Below are positions 1-11,439 of a stretch of 64,000 nt of DNA, in pieces. Below the pieces are notes generated by a model, which saw nothing but the letters and a program-made list of their open reading frames with translations, was not told where the DNA came from and made no database searches. The position numbers and the translations under genes were made by a program. The DNA is taken from positions 2,232,001-2,296,000 of the forward strand of contig JAEVHH010000001.1 of the NCBI GenBank assembly GCA_017607445.1, written 5' to 3'. How positions within the stretch are numbered: position 1 is the first letter of the stretch; each line of letters opens with the position of its first letter. The stretch is from Histoplasma ohiense (taxonomy: Eukaryota; Ascomycota; Eurotiomycetes; Onygenales; Ajellomycetaceae).

Positions 1-1490
1 CCCATGCGATTTTCAGATCCTTTGGGCTAGGATATTTAGACTATACAATGACCGCATCTAGCATATACCTGCCGAAGAAATCAGAAGCCTTGGAGATGCA
101 CCAAGGCATGGATGTATATCTCGCCAATGCAGCCAAGATATGAATTATCAGATGCTGTTTTCTCTTTTATGCCCATGAATGCCAGAGTCATGGTCATTGG
201 TGCCACTGTGCATAAACTATTTAGGAGGCGCGATTGCAGCGGAGTTTGGGGGCGGCGGCGTTTCTGGAAGTTTCGTGTCCCAACCATACGATGTTGGAAG
301 CAAACTGCACTACCGGCGAAAAAAATAAAAATAAAAATAAAAAAATATGAGATGAAAAATAAAGATGAATGATGATAATCAGACTCCGTACTACGCAATG
401 GTAGTTTTACAGGTTTGCTCCTGCCCAGCGATCGATTCCCCTTTCCCCATTCTGGCGATCTCCACGGGATGGGTGTAAATTACTCGTCACAACCTCAGTG
501 TCCTTTGTATTGTAACTGTAATTTTTGAGACACCTCCTATTGCGAATTTATATTGAAATTGCACCGTATGCTGGTATATCGTTGTTGCCTATATAACAAG
601 CAACAGGGTCCTGGCGTATGATTAAAATAAAGCATTTATCATTTTCCTGGTAGGACACCCTTATCCTCCTCCTTGCGGTCTTTTGGAGGGGCTGTATATA
701 ATTTTATGGAGTTAGGCGTCGATGTGGGCCTCTCAGATTCCAAACGAAATCTTTCAAAACGAAACGAACAGAAAGGAAAAAGTACTAACTAATAAGCGCC
801 GTCGTCGCTGGTTGGCAGTTGAGAAAACTCCAGGTTCCGCCTCCGTCCTAAGAGGTTTCTTTGCGTTTGTAATTGGGCGAATGGGAGAAGTAAAATGGTT
901 TGTGAGAACTGCCAAGTCTTTGTACTTTTTTCTTTTCTTCTCCTTTTCTACTGTTCTTCTTCAAATCAACCATATTTCGGTGTTCATGATGCTCGGATAT
1001 CCTGAAAACTTGAATGTCTACGTGCCCGCGGAGAAAATAGCTATTCCTCAGTGTTACTTTTTCAAGGCGGAACCTCCGCTACTAAGTTTCTTTGGGAGAT
1101 CAATGAACATCATCCGTTTCACAGGTCATATCTGTATGCTTGAAGCAAACGCTGATAGTTATCGATGCAGTTTCATTCGATGGAAACATGATCACCATGG
1201 AACAACAGCACCAACGAATCCACTCCGCCGTAGATGATGTCTGTGCGTAGCCTTCTCATCAGCGCCATTGAGCCCAGCCACTCCAACAACCAAGCCGCAG
1301 TTGGATGTGTTAGTAGGTTTCCTGCTCTCTTCTTTTTCTGTAGTTACTTTAAGAACATCCAAACATGCTTCCAGAAGCAGACTAATCAGCCGATAGAAGC
1401 ATGGCACTGATGGCAGTTAACTGAACTCCGGAATTAGCCCGCCTTCCAAGTATGATATTGATCAACTTCAAAATAAACCCTGGCAGCCAT
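1..1490. other. Intergenic DNA, no recognisable gene
   Basis: I see no ORF with family character and no RNA gene in this stretch. It holds an A-rich patch near 318-365 and scattered short ORFs on both strands that lack codon or domain support. Confidence 0.5.
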
Positions 1491-1502
1491 GAGACGATTC
1501 GA

Positions 1503-1782
1503 GCTTCGATTTGGACCCTACTTGCTGGGCATTGGTAAAGTCGCCCTACAGCACCATCCAGACGGGCATATCGCGGCGATCTTTGTGTTTCCGGAAGCTT
1601 TTTAGAGACCTTTCGGGGAATCAGAGTATCCCAATTGCGGGTTTTCCAACCAACCTTATAGAGCCTTACACGACCTTGTCAGGCTCCGGAAACAACTGGC
1701 TGGGCAGAACTTGCATTGGTGTTTGGAGATGCAAGCTGCTTGTTTGCATATTCTGTCGTTTTGTTCCTTGAACCATGATGAA
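1503..1782 (+). pseudogene. Decayed coding fragment, family unknown
   Basis: Read in one frame from about 1503, this stretch gives a protein-like sequence of about 90 residues. It includes the runs GIGKVALQHHPDGHIAAIFV and, after one in-frame TAG near 1603, NQPYRALHDLVRLRKQLAG and WCLEMQAACLHILSF. The frame ends at tandem TGA codons at about 1787. There is no credible start codon, and the composition differs from the surrounding non-coding DNA. I do not recognise the family. I infer a relic of a broken gene; it could also be an unannotated exon of a gene whose other exons I failed to join. Confidence 0.35.
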
Positions 1783-1789
1783 GGATTGA

Positions 1790-3189
1790 TTGATTGATGA
1801 GTAGAACCCCTTGGCGAAGTGCGAAACGAAGGATAGCAATCGGAGCTGTGTGAATCCACTTTGATTGGTCTTCGCCGTGCTGGGACAGCCGCTATCCCTG
1901 GTTGCTGGTCAAGACTAGGCTTGAGCCTTGACCTGAACAATTTAACACGACGCTACGGGATCATGCCAAGCGAACCAGATGTGCAGAGTTTTGAAGATTT
2001 CTTTTGGTTACTTACAGCAAACTCGGCATCGCTGGGGCTATTTTGTTGACTTCGAGAACAAAAACCATAAAACAATGGCTTTCAGCCAGCGGCCTTCAAC
2101 AATCTTCAGCGGCTGTAACGTACTCAATACTGCGTAGAAATCTGGAGACAATAATCTCCAAGGATGCATCTCCCAAGGGAGTTGTTGGAGGACTGCATGT
2201 AGATGCTAGCACGAAAATAATACTTACCATAATGTGTCAACCGCTTTATGGGGGAGAGGAAAGGTGCTCGTATTGCATCCAGTTTTCAGGCGAATATTTC
2301 AGACCTGCCAGACCGTGCAGAGAGCAGAATAAACGACCCACCCTCCAGCCACAGCATACTCCGTAGAGACCTTGACCCCGAGCATCACCCCAACGGGTCT
2401 GTCAGCCCCAGCAACCCAAGACGCCATCGCAGGGTAATAAAATAAGATGGATACTCATTCTCGGACTACGTTATGATTCCGGGACATCAAGGACAGGGAC
2501 TACGGAGTACCAGTCGAAACATCGCAAGAACTGACGCGAAGAATAGACCCGCTCTGGTGGAAAAAAGGCTGTAAATTATCAAGGCGCTGTACGCTGTACG
2601 GAGTACGCTGTATTGCCATAACCAACTCCGACTCCCACCATCGTAACTTAACTACTCCGTAGGCAGTTAACTAACAAGCCCTTCTCTGTGCATTACATAA
2701 TGTTACCGTCGCCAGCCAACCACCCGCCTTCTTCTCCCTCGTTTTCTCCTCCGCCTCTTCCAGCTTGTCTGCCATTACTTCTCATCTCTCCCATCTTCCC
2801 TCTTCCCGATCATATTCTCGCTGTTGCTGGTTGTCGTGGAAGATCAACTGCGCTCTCTCGGACCTTTCCAGCCCTTGTTGTCTTCGGTTGAAAGCTAAAC
2901 CTCCTGGTTATCCACAACCTGTTCTCCTGAGACCAGTGCTGGAGACCTAGTTCTCCGCTAAAATTGCTAAATTAACGATACCAACTGCGTCCTGTCCTAG
3001 TAATCAATCCAGAGCATTACAATCCCGGCTCTCTCGCTGGCTCCCATCACACCCCGTCCCCCCTGATCGTCCCGTCGTCAAATTTCACAACCTGTCAACT
3101 GCTCTCACGCCTTCTCTCCCTTTCCCCATCCATATTCTTTCTATCCAATCGACCAAAGCCGCTCCTCCTTGTGGTCTTGTTCATTCATC
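1790..3189. other. Intergenic DNA and 5' leader of the G beta gene
   Basis: No gene is seen. Four exact copies of the 9-mer TACGGAGTA or its reverse complement lie at 2357, 2501, 2597 and 2653. From about 2700 to 3170 the strand turns strongly pyrimidine-rich (CT-rich), a common look for fungal promoters and long 5' untranslated leaders, and this leads into the G beta start codon. Confidence 0.5.
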
Positions 3190-4795
3190 ATGGCTGCCGA
3201 TTTGAGCGGCGAGCAAATGCAGGCTAAGATCACCTCTGCCCGTCGCGAGGCAGAGGGTCTGAAGGATCGCATCAAGCGCAGGAAAGATGAGCTTGCGGAT
3301 ACTTCGCGTAAGGATCACATACACACATACATCGAGTCCCTCCCCCACTCACCCTTCCATTGCCCATGCGTTTGAATCTGTTTTGCTCGCTCCATGCATT
3401 CGTCTTTTGACAAGCCGTGGTCGGTTTACTTTACGGAACCTTACCAGCCGCCAGCCTCCTCTGCACGTTCCGAGGTTACTACGTTACCATGGACCGTTCA
3501 TTAGTAACTGACATAATACCCTTCTCTCATAGTTCGCGAAGTTGCACAGAACAACACTGATCCCCTCCCACGAATTGGAATGAAGCCGCGACGGAACTTA
3601 AAGGGACACTTGGCCAAAATTTATGCTATGCACTGGTCAACAGACCGCCGCCATCTTGTCTCTGCCTCTCAGGACGGTAAACTGATCATCTGGGATGCTT
3701 ATACAACAAACAAAGTCCACGCTATTCCCTTACGATCGTCATGGGTTATGACTTGCGCGTACGCCCCAAGTGGTAACTATGTTGCTTGTGGCGGTCTGGA
3801 CAATATCTGCTCTATCTACAATTTGTCCTCCCGAGAGGGTCCAACCCGTGTCGCCCGAGAACTGTCCGGGCATACAGGCTATCTGTCGTGTTGTCGATTC
3901 ATAAACGACCGTCGAATCATCACCTCTTCAGGCGATATGACTTGTATGCTATGGGATATTGAATCAGGATCAAAGGTTACAGAATTCGCAGATCATTTGG
4001 GCGACGTTATGAGTATCAGTATCAACCCCACAAACAACAATGTTTTCGTTTCCGGCGCATGCGATTCCTTTGCCAAACTCTGGGATATCCGCGCCGGCAA
4101 ATCCGTACAAACCTTCTCCGGCCATGAATCGGATATCAATGCAATCCAGTTTTTCCCAGACGGCAACGCCTTTGGTACTGGATCGGATGACACCACCTGT
4201 CGCCTCTTCGACATCCGTGCAGACAGGGAACTCAACACATATCAGGTATTATTAACTCGTCTTTTTCTTCTTGTCGGCAGAGTTTATCGGTTTCATGCAC
4301 GGCAAACATGTTTTTATAATAAAATACGCGCAGCATTCCTTACCCGCGAGATCTCCTGGGGCCTCATCTATGATTGTTTCGTCACATAGGTTATAGCTGA
4401 CATTATATTTTTTACACGATATACAGAGTGATCAGGTTCTTTGTGGTATTACTTCAGTTGCCTTCTCAGTCTCTGGCCGACTTCTTTTTGCTGGATATGA
4501 TGATTATGAGTGCAAGGTATGTCTCCTGTTTATCTTTTTATTTCATTTGTGTAATGCAGTCTAATCCTAAATTGTTTGTTCTAGGTCTGGGATGTTCTAA
4601 GAGGGGAGAAGGTTGGATCACTTAGTGGTCATGAAAACCGCGTCAGCTGCCTAGGTGTCAGCAATGATGGAATCAGCTTGTGCACAGGATCCTGGGATTC
4701 TCTTGTGAGTTATTGAATTCTATTTAAAATAAACAAATCTGCATGCTAATTAATGATTTTCCCACCTCATCTAGCTCAAGGTCTGGGCCTGGTAA
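3190..4795 (+). CDS. sfaD: Heterotrimeric G protein beta subunit (WD40 propeller)
   Basis: Five exons (3190-3307, 3533-4245, 4427-4516, 4585-4704, 4775-4795) join in phase to 353 residues, the usual length of fungal G beta (SfaD/Gpb1/Ste4 type). The N-terminal helix (KITSARREAEGLKDRIKRR) is the coiled coil that pairs with G gamma. Seven WD40 blades follow, with repeat ends such as KLIIWDAY, CMLWDIESG, KLWDIRAG and RLFDIRAD, and the chain ends in LKVWAW. The start ATG is the first in frame and sits after a CT-rich leader. The protein dimerises with G gamma, binds G alpha at the plasma membrane, and signals to growth, conidiation and MAPK/cAMP pathways. The family assignment is near certain; the symbol follows Aspergillus usage. 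The gene for its likely chaperone partner, phosducin-like protein, lies about 9 kb downstream. Confidence 0.96.
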
Positions 4796-7369
4796 ACCAG
4801 TCACAACACCTCGGTTTGTTGAGGGGTTGTGGAATTGAATAATGGTCACCTCCTCATCCATCTGGAATGGCCTCCCCGTTCCTCTCGCTCGACGAAGCTG
4901 TATCTCCTCCATTACCTCCCACTCATCCTTTTCCCCTACATTTGATATCCTCCAGTAAGCGTGGAATTTAAAATGGAAAGGCAAATGCTTACACCTCTCG
5001 AAATTCCATTGATGGCTGAAAGTCTCCTTGTTTCCCTCACGGGTGTTTCATTTACAGATATCACATACTACACACTACGACGACATGAAGAATCCCTGAT
5101 TCTCAATCATCAGCCCTATCATTCAAAAAGTCTTACTGTCCCCCATTATTCTGACGAATTATTTCCTGAAATAGAAGGGAGAAACGGGGAGACAAGGGCT
5201 AACTACAACATACTAAGAAACAATGCTCATGAAACCAAAAAAAAAAAAAAGAAAAAGAGAAATATGGGGTTCGCGAAACCGGAATCATTGGATAATATAT
5301 ATTTTTCTTGTTGCTAAGGGCAAGTCTCTCATCTCTTGCCTTTTCATTATCAGCTCCACTTCAGTATATCCAGTTATTTACATTGTGTGTTTTTTTGGTT
5401 GATTCATATCCTCCTCGGGTTTCCTTTTGCTAAGTTTCCCATTTTGTCAATTTCTTTTCTTTTCCACTTCTGAGACAAGGGGCCTTTAATTGATTCCCGT
5501 ATGTTCTATTATGTTGATTCCCTACACCTTCACCTTCGATTTTCCATTGGCGCCGGTTTCTTATTCCCACCCCCTCTTGACTCTACCTACTGCACCTACG
5601 GGCTTGGAAAGGGTTGTGAAGCTTCCCTTTTCATATTCCTCTGGTTTCTTTCTTGTCCCTTTAAAGGTTAGGCTAAGATTTGTTTTACTTTGTTTCTTTG
5701 GTAACTTCTTCAATTCTTCTGTCAAATTTTTCTATGTATTTTTTTTCTGTCATTTTCTGTTTCTTTTCTCTCTGTCATTTTCTGTTTCTTTTCTCTCTGT
5801 TCCCCCTTGATGAGATTTCTTCCTAGTTCCTATCCTCATTTCATTTCACTTATCCTCTTGTCTCGTTTTTCTTATTTTGCTCTTGTTTTTGTCTTTCCAT
5901 AGTTCAAGTTACCCTGGTGTGTACTACCTCCATATTTTCTCTTTTCTTTCCCCCCTTTCTGTCGTTTTCCATTTACATCTCTTTTGAATCTTTCTCCTCC
6001 CTATCCAACCTACATTTATCAAGCCTCACCCTTAAATATGCATACTTCCATTTCACCTTCCCCTTACTTGTTTTGCTCAAATGTTAGTCAATTACTTCTT
6101 TTCCTCGTTGTCAACCTCTCCTCTGCTGTCCATTTATTATCTAAATGGCCTCCAGATGCAAAACCCGACACCATACCACTCACGTATTCTAAATACCAGA
6201 GCAAATTTAACTTGCGTATTTTCGTTTGTGTGGGGCTTCTTTGAATCTATATTTTTCATTTCCCTTTTGGATTATCTTGATATATGGATATGTCTTCTTC
6301 AATTAAAACTATTCTTGAAATTTTGAAAAATGTACCATGAAATTTTAAAGCAACGGTGCCTGGTCGGTCTGCTTTAGTCCATTGTTCTGCTGTGGGCTGC
6401 TAGTGACGGGAGTTTGAGGCTGGATACTAAATGGGGAGAAGGGGAAGAGGAGAGGAGAGGAAAGTCGTTTGATTACTGCTTCACCTCCTATTCTTGTTTC
6501 TTTTTTTTTTTCCTTTCCTTTTTTTTTATCCTGTGTTTTCGACTTTGGCACGCTTCAAACGAATAATGCCTAATTGCATTACTAGCTCCCTCCCAGTGTC
6601 CATCTGTCTATCTCTTTACTTACTTCACACGCACCTCGACTCCCCATATGCAAACCCAAATTGATTTTGATAATGTAATATTATAATGAACCGTATATAA
6701 AATCACTTTGAATAATTTGATTATTTTAACTAATCACTTCAATATTCAACTTTTCCTTCATATCTATTATCTACACTCTAGGTAATTCGTTATTAGTTTG
6801 AAGTGAGCAACATCGATTTTCCGCATGAAACTTAGGCAACTAGCACACTAAATAAACCGCATTGCAGATTGGACGGGTTGACGTTGGTTTGGCTCGGGCT
6901 TGCGGAGCTATTGCAACAAACCATTTGGAACGCAATTCATATAATAAATATCTCATTTGATCGGTTCTCCCCATCACTAACTTCTATAGGGTTACCTCTC
7001 CAGGTTATTCCCTTGAGAAGATATTCTGAGTACCTTGAAGAGCTTGTTTATATACCCCTTCTATAAACGAGAGAACGAGGTCAGCCAGCGTAGAATATCC
7101 ATCCATATATGGCGAGGCCTAAACAAGAATGCCCTAAAACAATACAGCACTCCATCCATTCCCTCTCTCATTCGCCCTAGGCACCCTTCTTCACTCCAAA
7201 GTTCCCCAAAAGCAAAAGTAACAGTCTACGGATCCACTGAACGAGCAAAACGATACTCATAAACTGTATATATGTGGACCGGATATGAAAGCAGTAAAAA
7301 TTCCGGCACCATTTTGTCTATGTCTATATTTTCACTTGTTATTATTTCTTTTTTTCCCTCCAGCTTTAT
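4796..7369. other. Long T-rich intergenic region between convergent genes
   Basis: About 2.6 kb separates the stop codons of two convergent genes. No ORF has family support. The + strand is very T/C-rich from about 5340 to 6340, with an A13 run near 5238 and two adjacent copies of a 25-bp unit at 5746-5795. It probably carries the 3' untranslated regions of both neighbours. Confidence 0.5.
5746..5795 (+). repeat. Tandem 25-bp pyrimidine repeat, two copies
   Basis: Two directly adjacent, identical 25-base units, each beginning TCTGTCATTTTCTG, occupy 5746-5770 and 5771-5795, with the start of a third copy after them. They lie in the T-rich spacer and have no apparent coding role. Confidence 0.8.
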
Positions 7370-8860
7370 CTATCTCTCCACAAAGTTAACTGGCGCCAGT
7401 GGTGCCTCCGTGGATAAACAGGCCTTGATGTTTTCAAAACATTCCATCTCGGACAAGTTGAATGCGCCATCAGTCAGGCCACCCAAATGAGGTTGGATGA
7501 TGACTCTGTCGCTGGTGAGGAAATAGGGGCTATAATATATATATATATATATTTGGTTTGGGAAAAGTTGTGTCAGCTCGTTTCTTCCGCTCTACCCAGT
7601 TGCATAGACAAATATATATACATATAATAAAAACATAAAAAATAAAAGAATCCCAAGATATAGTAGGAAGCACATACTTAATCTCCGGCTCGTTGGGAAA
7701 GACGTCCAGCCCGGCCATCTTCACCTTGCCGGACTCCAGGGCATCGATAAGCGCACCTTCGTCAACGATCATTCCACGGGCGGTGTTAATGAAGAACACG
7801 CCATCCTTCATTTTACCGAACTCCTTGCGCCCGATTAGGCCTGTAGTGGCGGCGTTCAGGGGACAGTTTATGGAAACGATGTCGGAGACGGAGAGGAGAT
7901 CGTCGAGAGAGGCGCAATATGTGGCGGAATATTGGGCCTCAACGTCTGCGGGGAGTCGGGTGCGGTTGTAATATTTTATCTTCAAATTGAAGGCTAGCGC
8001 TTTGCGGGCGAGGTGCTTTTTGGTGATAGCAATGATATTAGAACTTTTGTTCATAAAAACCACGACCCTGTCTCAGGTCCCAATCCATTACCCCCAGTAA
8101 TAATGGGCCTGTGGGAGAAAATATATACGCTCTGTTTGTGCCATGGCCGCCATGACATGGGAGAGAATGCTTTCCCGAAACAAGGGAGGCGGCTCATATC
8201 CAACCACAAATATCAACCAAAGAAGGAAGAAAGTCCATATACCAACCTTCCCTATACTTCCCATTCCCACAATCCCCAACGTCAAACCTCTAGGATCCTT
8301 CGTCGGCACAAGCCCATCCTTCCACCGTCCCTCCCGAGCCGACCTCTCCGCCACCGTTGCATTCTTCAACACAGCCAGGATCAGGAACATACTCATATCC
8401 GCCGTGGCCTCAGACACCGCATTGCGGGTATTGCAGAACCAGATCTTGCTGCGCGTCATCCAGTCGACGTCGAACTCGTTGTAACCCGCAGAGCCCGAGG
8501 CTATGATTTTGCAATGCGGCGCCAGGGGCCCTAGGAGTTCCTCATCGAATGGCTCAAATGGCAGAGTGCCCATTCGCACCATGACAGCGTCAAAGGGCCC
8601 CTTGCAAGCGACGAGCTCGGCAATTTCGGGGATGGCGCCTGCGCGGCCTGGCGATTTGAGGACCTGTGGTTGCGAAATATTAGCACATGTTTTCTTTTTT
8701 TTAATAGAGAGCTCCACATATGCTTGGGAGGTATGGAGAGGAGATTGTATACATGGAAATCATATTTTGACTTGAAGTCGGCTAAATATTCTTCGCTCGT
8801 GTATGCGGGATAGCTGAGGGCTAGGACTCTGGGCTTTGCGCCTGTAGCAGACGGTGACAT
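7370..8860 (-). CDS. D-isomer-specific 2-hydroxyacid dehydrogenase (glyoxylate/hydroxypyruvate reductase type)
   Basis: Four exons on the minus strand (8860-8753, 8663-8247, 8015-7678, 7529-7370) join in phase to 340 residues, typical of the family. The Rossmann motif GIVGMGSIG lies at about residues 166-174 and spans the exon 2/3 junction. The catalytic triad is visible: Arg about 255 in NTARGMIVDE, Glu about 284 in DVFPNEPE and His about 302 in IIQPHLGG. After the second beta strand the sequence reads YYNRTRLP, with Arg where NAD enzymes usually have Asp; I infer a preference for NADPH. The enzyme reduces 2-keto acids such as glyoxylate or hydroxypyruvate in the cytosol or mitochondria, and the exact substrate cannot be read from sequence. 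The start is the first ATG. The acceptor of the last intron directly abuts a TA repeat. Confidence 0.93.
7531..7553 (+). repeat. TA dinucleotide repeat at a splice acceptor
   Basis: A TA-rich microsatellite of about 11 units lies inside intron 3 of the hydroxyacid dehydrogenase. On the coding strand it runs straight into the acceptor TATAG, taking the place of the usual pyrimidine tract. Confidence 0.8.
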
Positions 8861-9804
8861 TGTATGCTACCTCCAGAAGATGCCGGCTAAAGAAGTATCC
8901 ACAATTCCAATCTATGTATTTATACTAGTACTTGTTAAACTATTTGTCTTGGAATACTTTGAAGTTGCGTAGAGGATGGAGTTGTCAAGCGATTCAGCTG
9001 GTGCCCACACCTTTCAAAAGATGCAACGTGAGAAAACTTAGAGATAGATAATCAGTGTACTTCTATTTGAAAAAAAAAAATAAAAATAAAAAATAATTGA
9101 TTGTTAGAATTGGAATTTCATATGATAGAACGTTATATACGTATGAAGTGCTAGTATAATTGAGGTATTTAGGCGAGAAATGATTTCGGATCTCAATTTG
9201 ACTCTCGAGTCTCGGATAAGATAAGCTCAAGGGGCAGGAACCCTGTTCTTCGTGGAGACAATACTAGTACACATTGATCCTGCGATTTAGAAGAGAATAT
9301 GAACTAGTATTAATTTTTCAATGAAAATGTGTTCATCAGACAAGAAGCACAACCCCACCGTCGCACTAGATCCTAAGACACCATCCCCACATTCGGCTGT
9401 CCTGTGTCGAGACCAAGGTGCAAATAGAGCCGAACTTGAATGCTCAGTCCGGAGATTGGACGTTGGGAGACACAGTGTGCATTCTCCTGAGCTCTGTGAT
9501 TAGCAGATACTGCTGGAGCCCGAAGTTCGAGAATAGAATGGGCCGGGTGGCTAAGTATGAATCGTCGTTGAATGCTACTCTGATCGTTCCCTACCCCGCA
9601 TAACGAAACAAGAGGTGGTTGACTTGAGTGAAAAGAGAGTCCGATGATGGTCAGGGCATTTTCACTTTGGACGTTTGCTCGATAATTATCAGGCTTCCTT
9701 TGTTGTGGCAGTTCTCAGCCAGCAAATCTGATCGGATGAAAGCTTCCGCCAATTCTTCTTACCATTTCAACCTGCACCGATAGACGTTACAAAACGAACC
9801 ACAT
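8861..9804. other. Intergenic DNA between divergent units
   Basis: No gene is seen. The region should contain the promoter of the minus-strand dehydrogenase and the old promoter of the broken aldolase gene. An A-rich patch lies near 9069-9096. Confidence 0.4.
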
Positions 9805-11439
9805 ATGACTTCCGAAAATCCCCAGTATCCGGCGCAAGCAGAGCAAAGAAAAGCGTCAATCAATCAACCAAAAATGACCAGTCACGGCCACAGCCACTAC
9901 CGGAACAACTACGCTCGTCAACAGAGCTTCGGATTCCAACAAACCTGCTAACCACTCTCTCCATGAGATCCCCACCTTTGAGAGTAAAGAAGAACAGCAA
10001 AAATGGGCCAAAAACCACATGGCAGATGCCTTCCGGATGTTTTCGAAGTTGGGGTTTGCTGATGGCGCATCGGGACACATAAGTTTGAGAGGTACGATAT
10101 CATTCACTGTATTTATTCCATATGATCGTGCTAAGCTGACGTTTTATTCCAGACCCTGTGAATCCGAACTATTTCTGGATCAGTAATGCACCCCTTTTTC
10201 ATTTTTTCTCGATCGAAAGACATTATAACTGTATTTATGTGCTGAGGTCACAAGATGAAACAATTTTCGCCCCAAAACCGCGGCCCTGCACGAGGGAAGG
10301 TAATCCTATACTAACGTTTTGTCCTCTGCCCATCATCAATCCAATAATAGACCCGTACGCCAAACACTTCGCCCGCATCACCGTTTCGGACCTTATACTG
10401 GTGAATCATGAGGGAACTCCGCTCACATCCACAGAGAACAAAGTCAACATGGCAGGATTCATTATCCATTTATCGATCCACCAGGCGCACCCGGACCTAA
10501 ATGCTGTGTGCCACATGCATTCGCCCTACGGGAGGTCTGGTCAACCTTTGGCAAGGGCATTGAAATGCTGAATCAAGGTATGTTGTATATATCATCATTT
10601 TCCGCGGTTATTCTCAGTCTTTTTCCAGCTCTGTCAAGGATTCTATTTTGTTCTAGTCGCCAGCGTCATGTTTATTTATATGGGCATGTATGTGAGCCCT
10701 AACTGTTCGTTTTGGCCTGTGTCACAAGCGTCCTGATTCCTGAAACCATCAAGGGACTACCTAGCCGCCATCAAAGCTCTCTCATGCATGGAGATGTTCA
10801 TCTTAGCGCTGAAAGCATCTGTTCCGTTTTAGCGGACAGCCCAAAGCCATGGCCGTTTATCAGTTTGAGTTAGCCAGCCACATCCCGTACTGACAACGAT
10901 TGTAGATTCCTGTATGTTCCATGATGATCTCGCTGTCTATGAAGGCTTTGGCGGGATTGTGCTAGCAAAAGAGGAGGGATAGAACATATCTCGTGCTCTA
11001 GGAAGCAAGAAAAATTTCATTCTCCAGAATCACGGGTTAGTCCATCCCAGCATTCCCTGGACTGCTCTTCTCTTCTAGTGATATTTTCTGTCACTACTGA
11101 TCTGATTTCGTGGTTTGTGAGAGGCTTTGCATATTTCGCGCTTATACCATAGTTAAAGCCCTCTAACATAACAAACTCGTATCGGCAGACTTATCACTGC
11201 TGGCTCGACTGTCGGCGAAGCAGCAGCCTTTTTTTATCGCGTTGGAAAGGGCTTGTCAAACCCAGCTGCTGGTCGAACACGCTTTGACCCATAATCCGGG
11301 CCTACAAAAGAAATATGTCAGGGACGAAGAAGCTGCATACACCAAAAAGGCGTCTGGATCGCCTGCAGCAATGTATATGCAATTTGTGCCGGAATATGAA
11401 TTGATTTGCAAGGAAACGGAAGGGTATTTTACCCAATAG
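9805..11439 (+). pseudogene. Class II aldolase/adducin family protein, disrupted
   Basis: Pieces of one class II aldolase/adducin-domain protein follow in order: KKLGF-type segment FRMFSKLGFADGASGHISLR, then FWI joined across an intron to NPYAKHFARITVSDLILVN, then CHMHSPYGR, WSTFGKGIEMLNQ, YEGFGGIVLAKEEG, LITAGSTVGEAAAFFYR and a C-terminus ending in KETEGYFTQ. They cannot be read through. The N-terminal ATG frame shifts by +1 at about 9870-9878, a base is missing near 10534, an in-frame TAG sits at 10980-10982, and another shift occurs at 11241. Intron positions typical of the gene remain, but one intron (10578-10905) is 328 nt, much longer than its neighbours, and may hold inserted DNA. The zinc-ligand histidines of the fold (HMHS) are still present. 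An intact protein would bind a metal and act on a small keto-sugar or keto-acid. I infer a pseudogene; repeated sequencing errors are the alternative. Confidence 0.85.
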
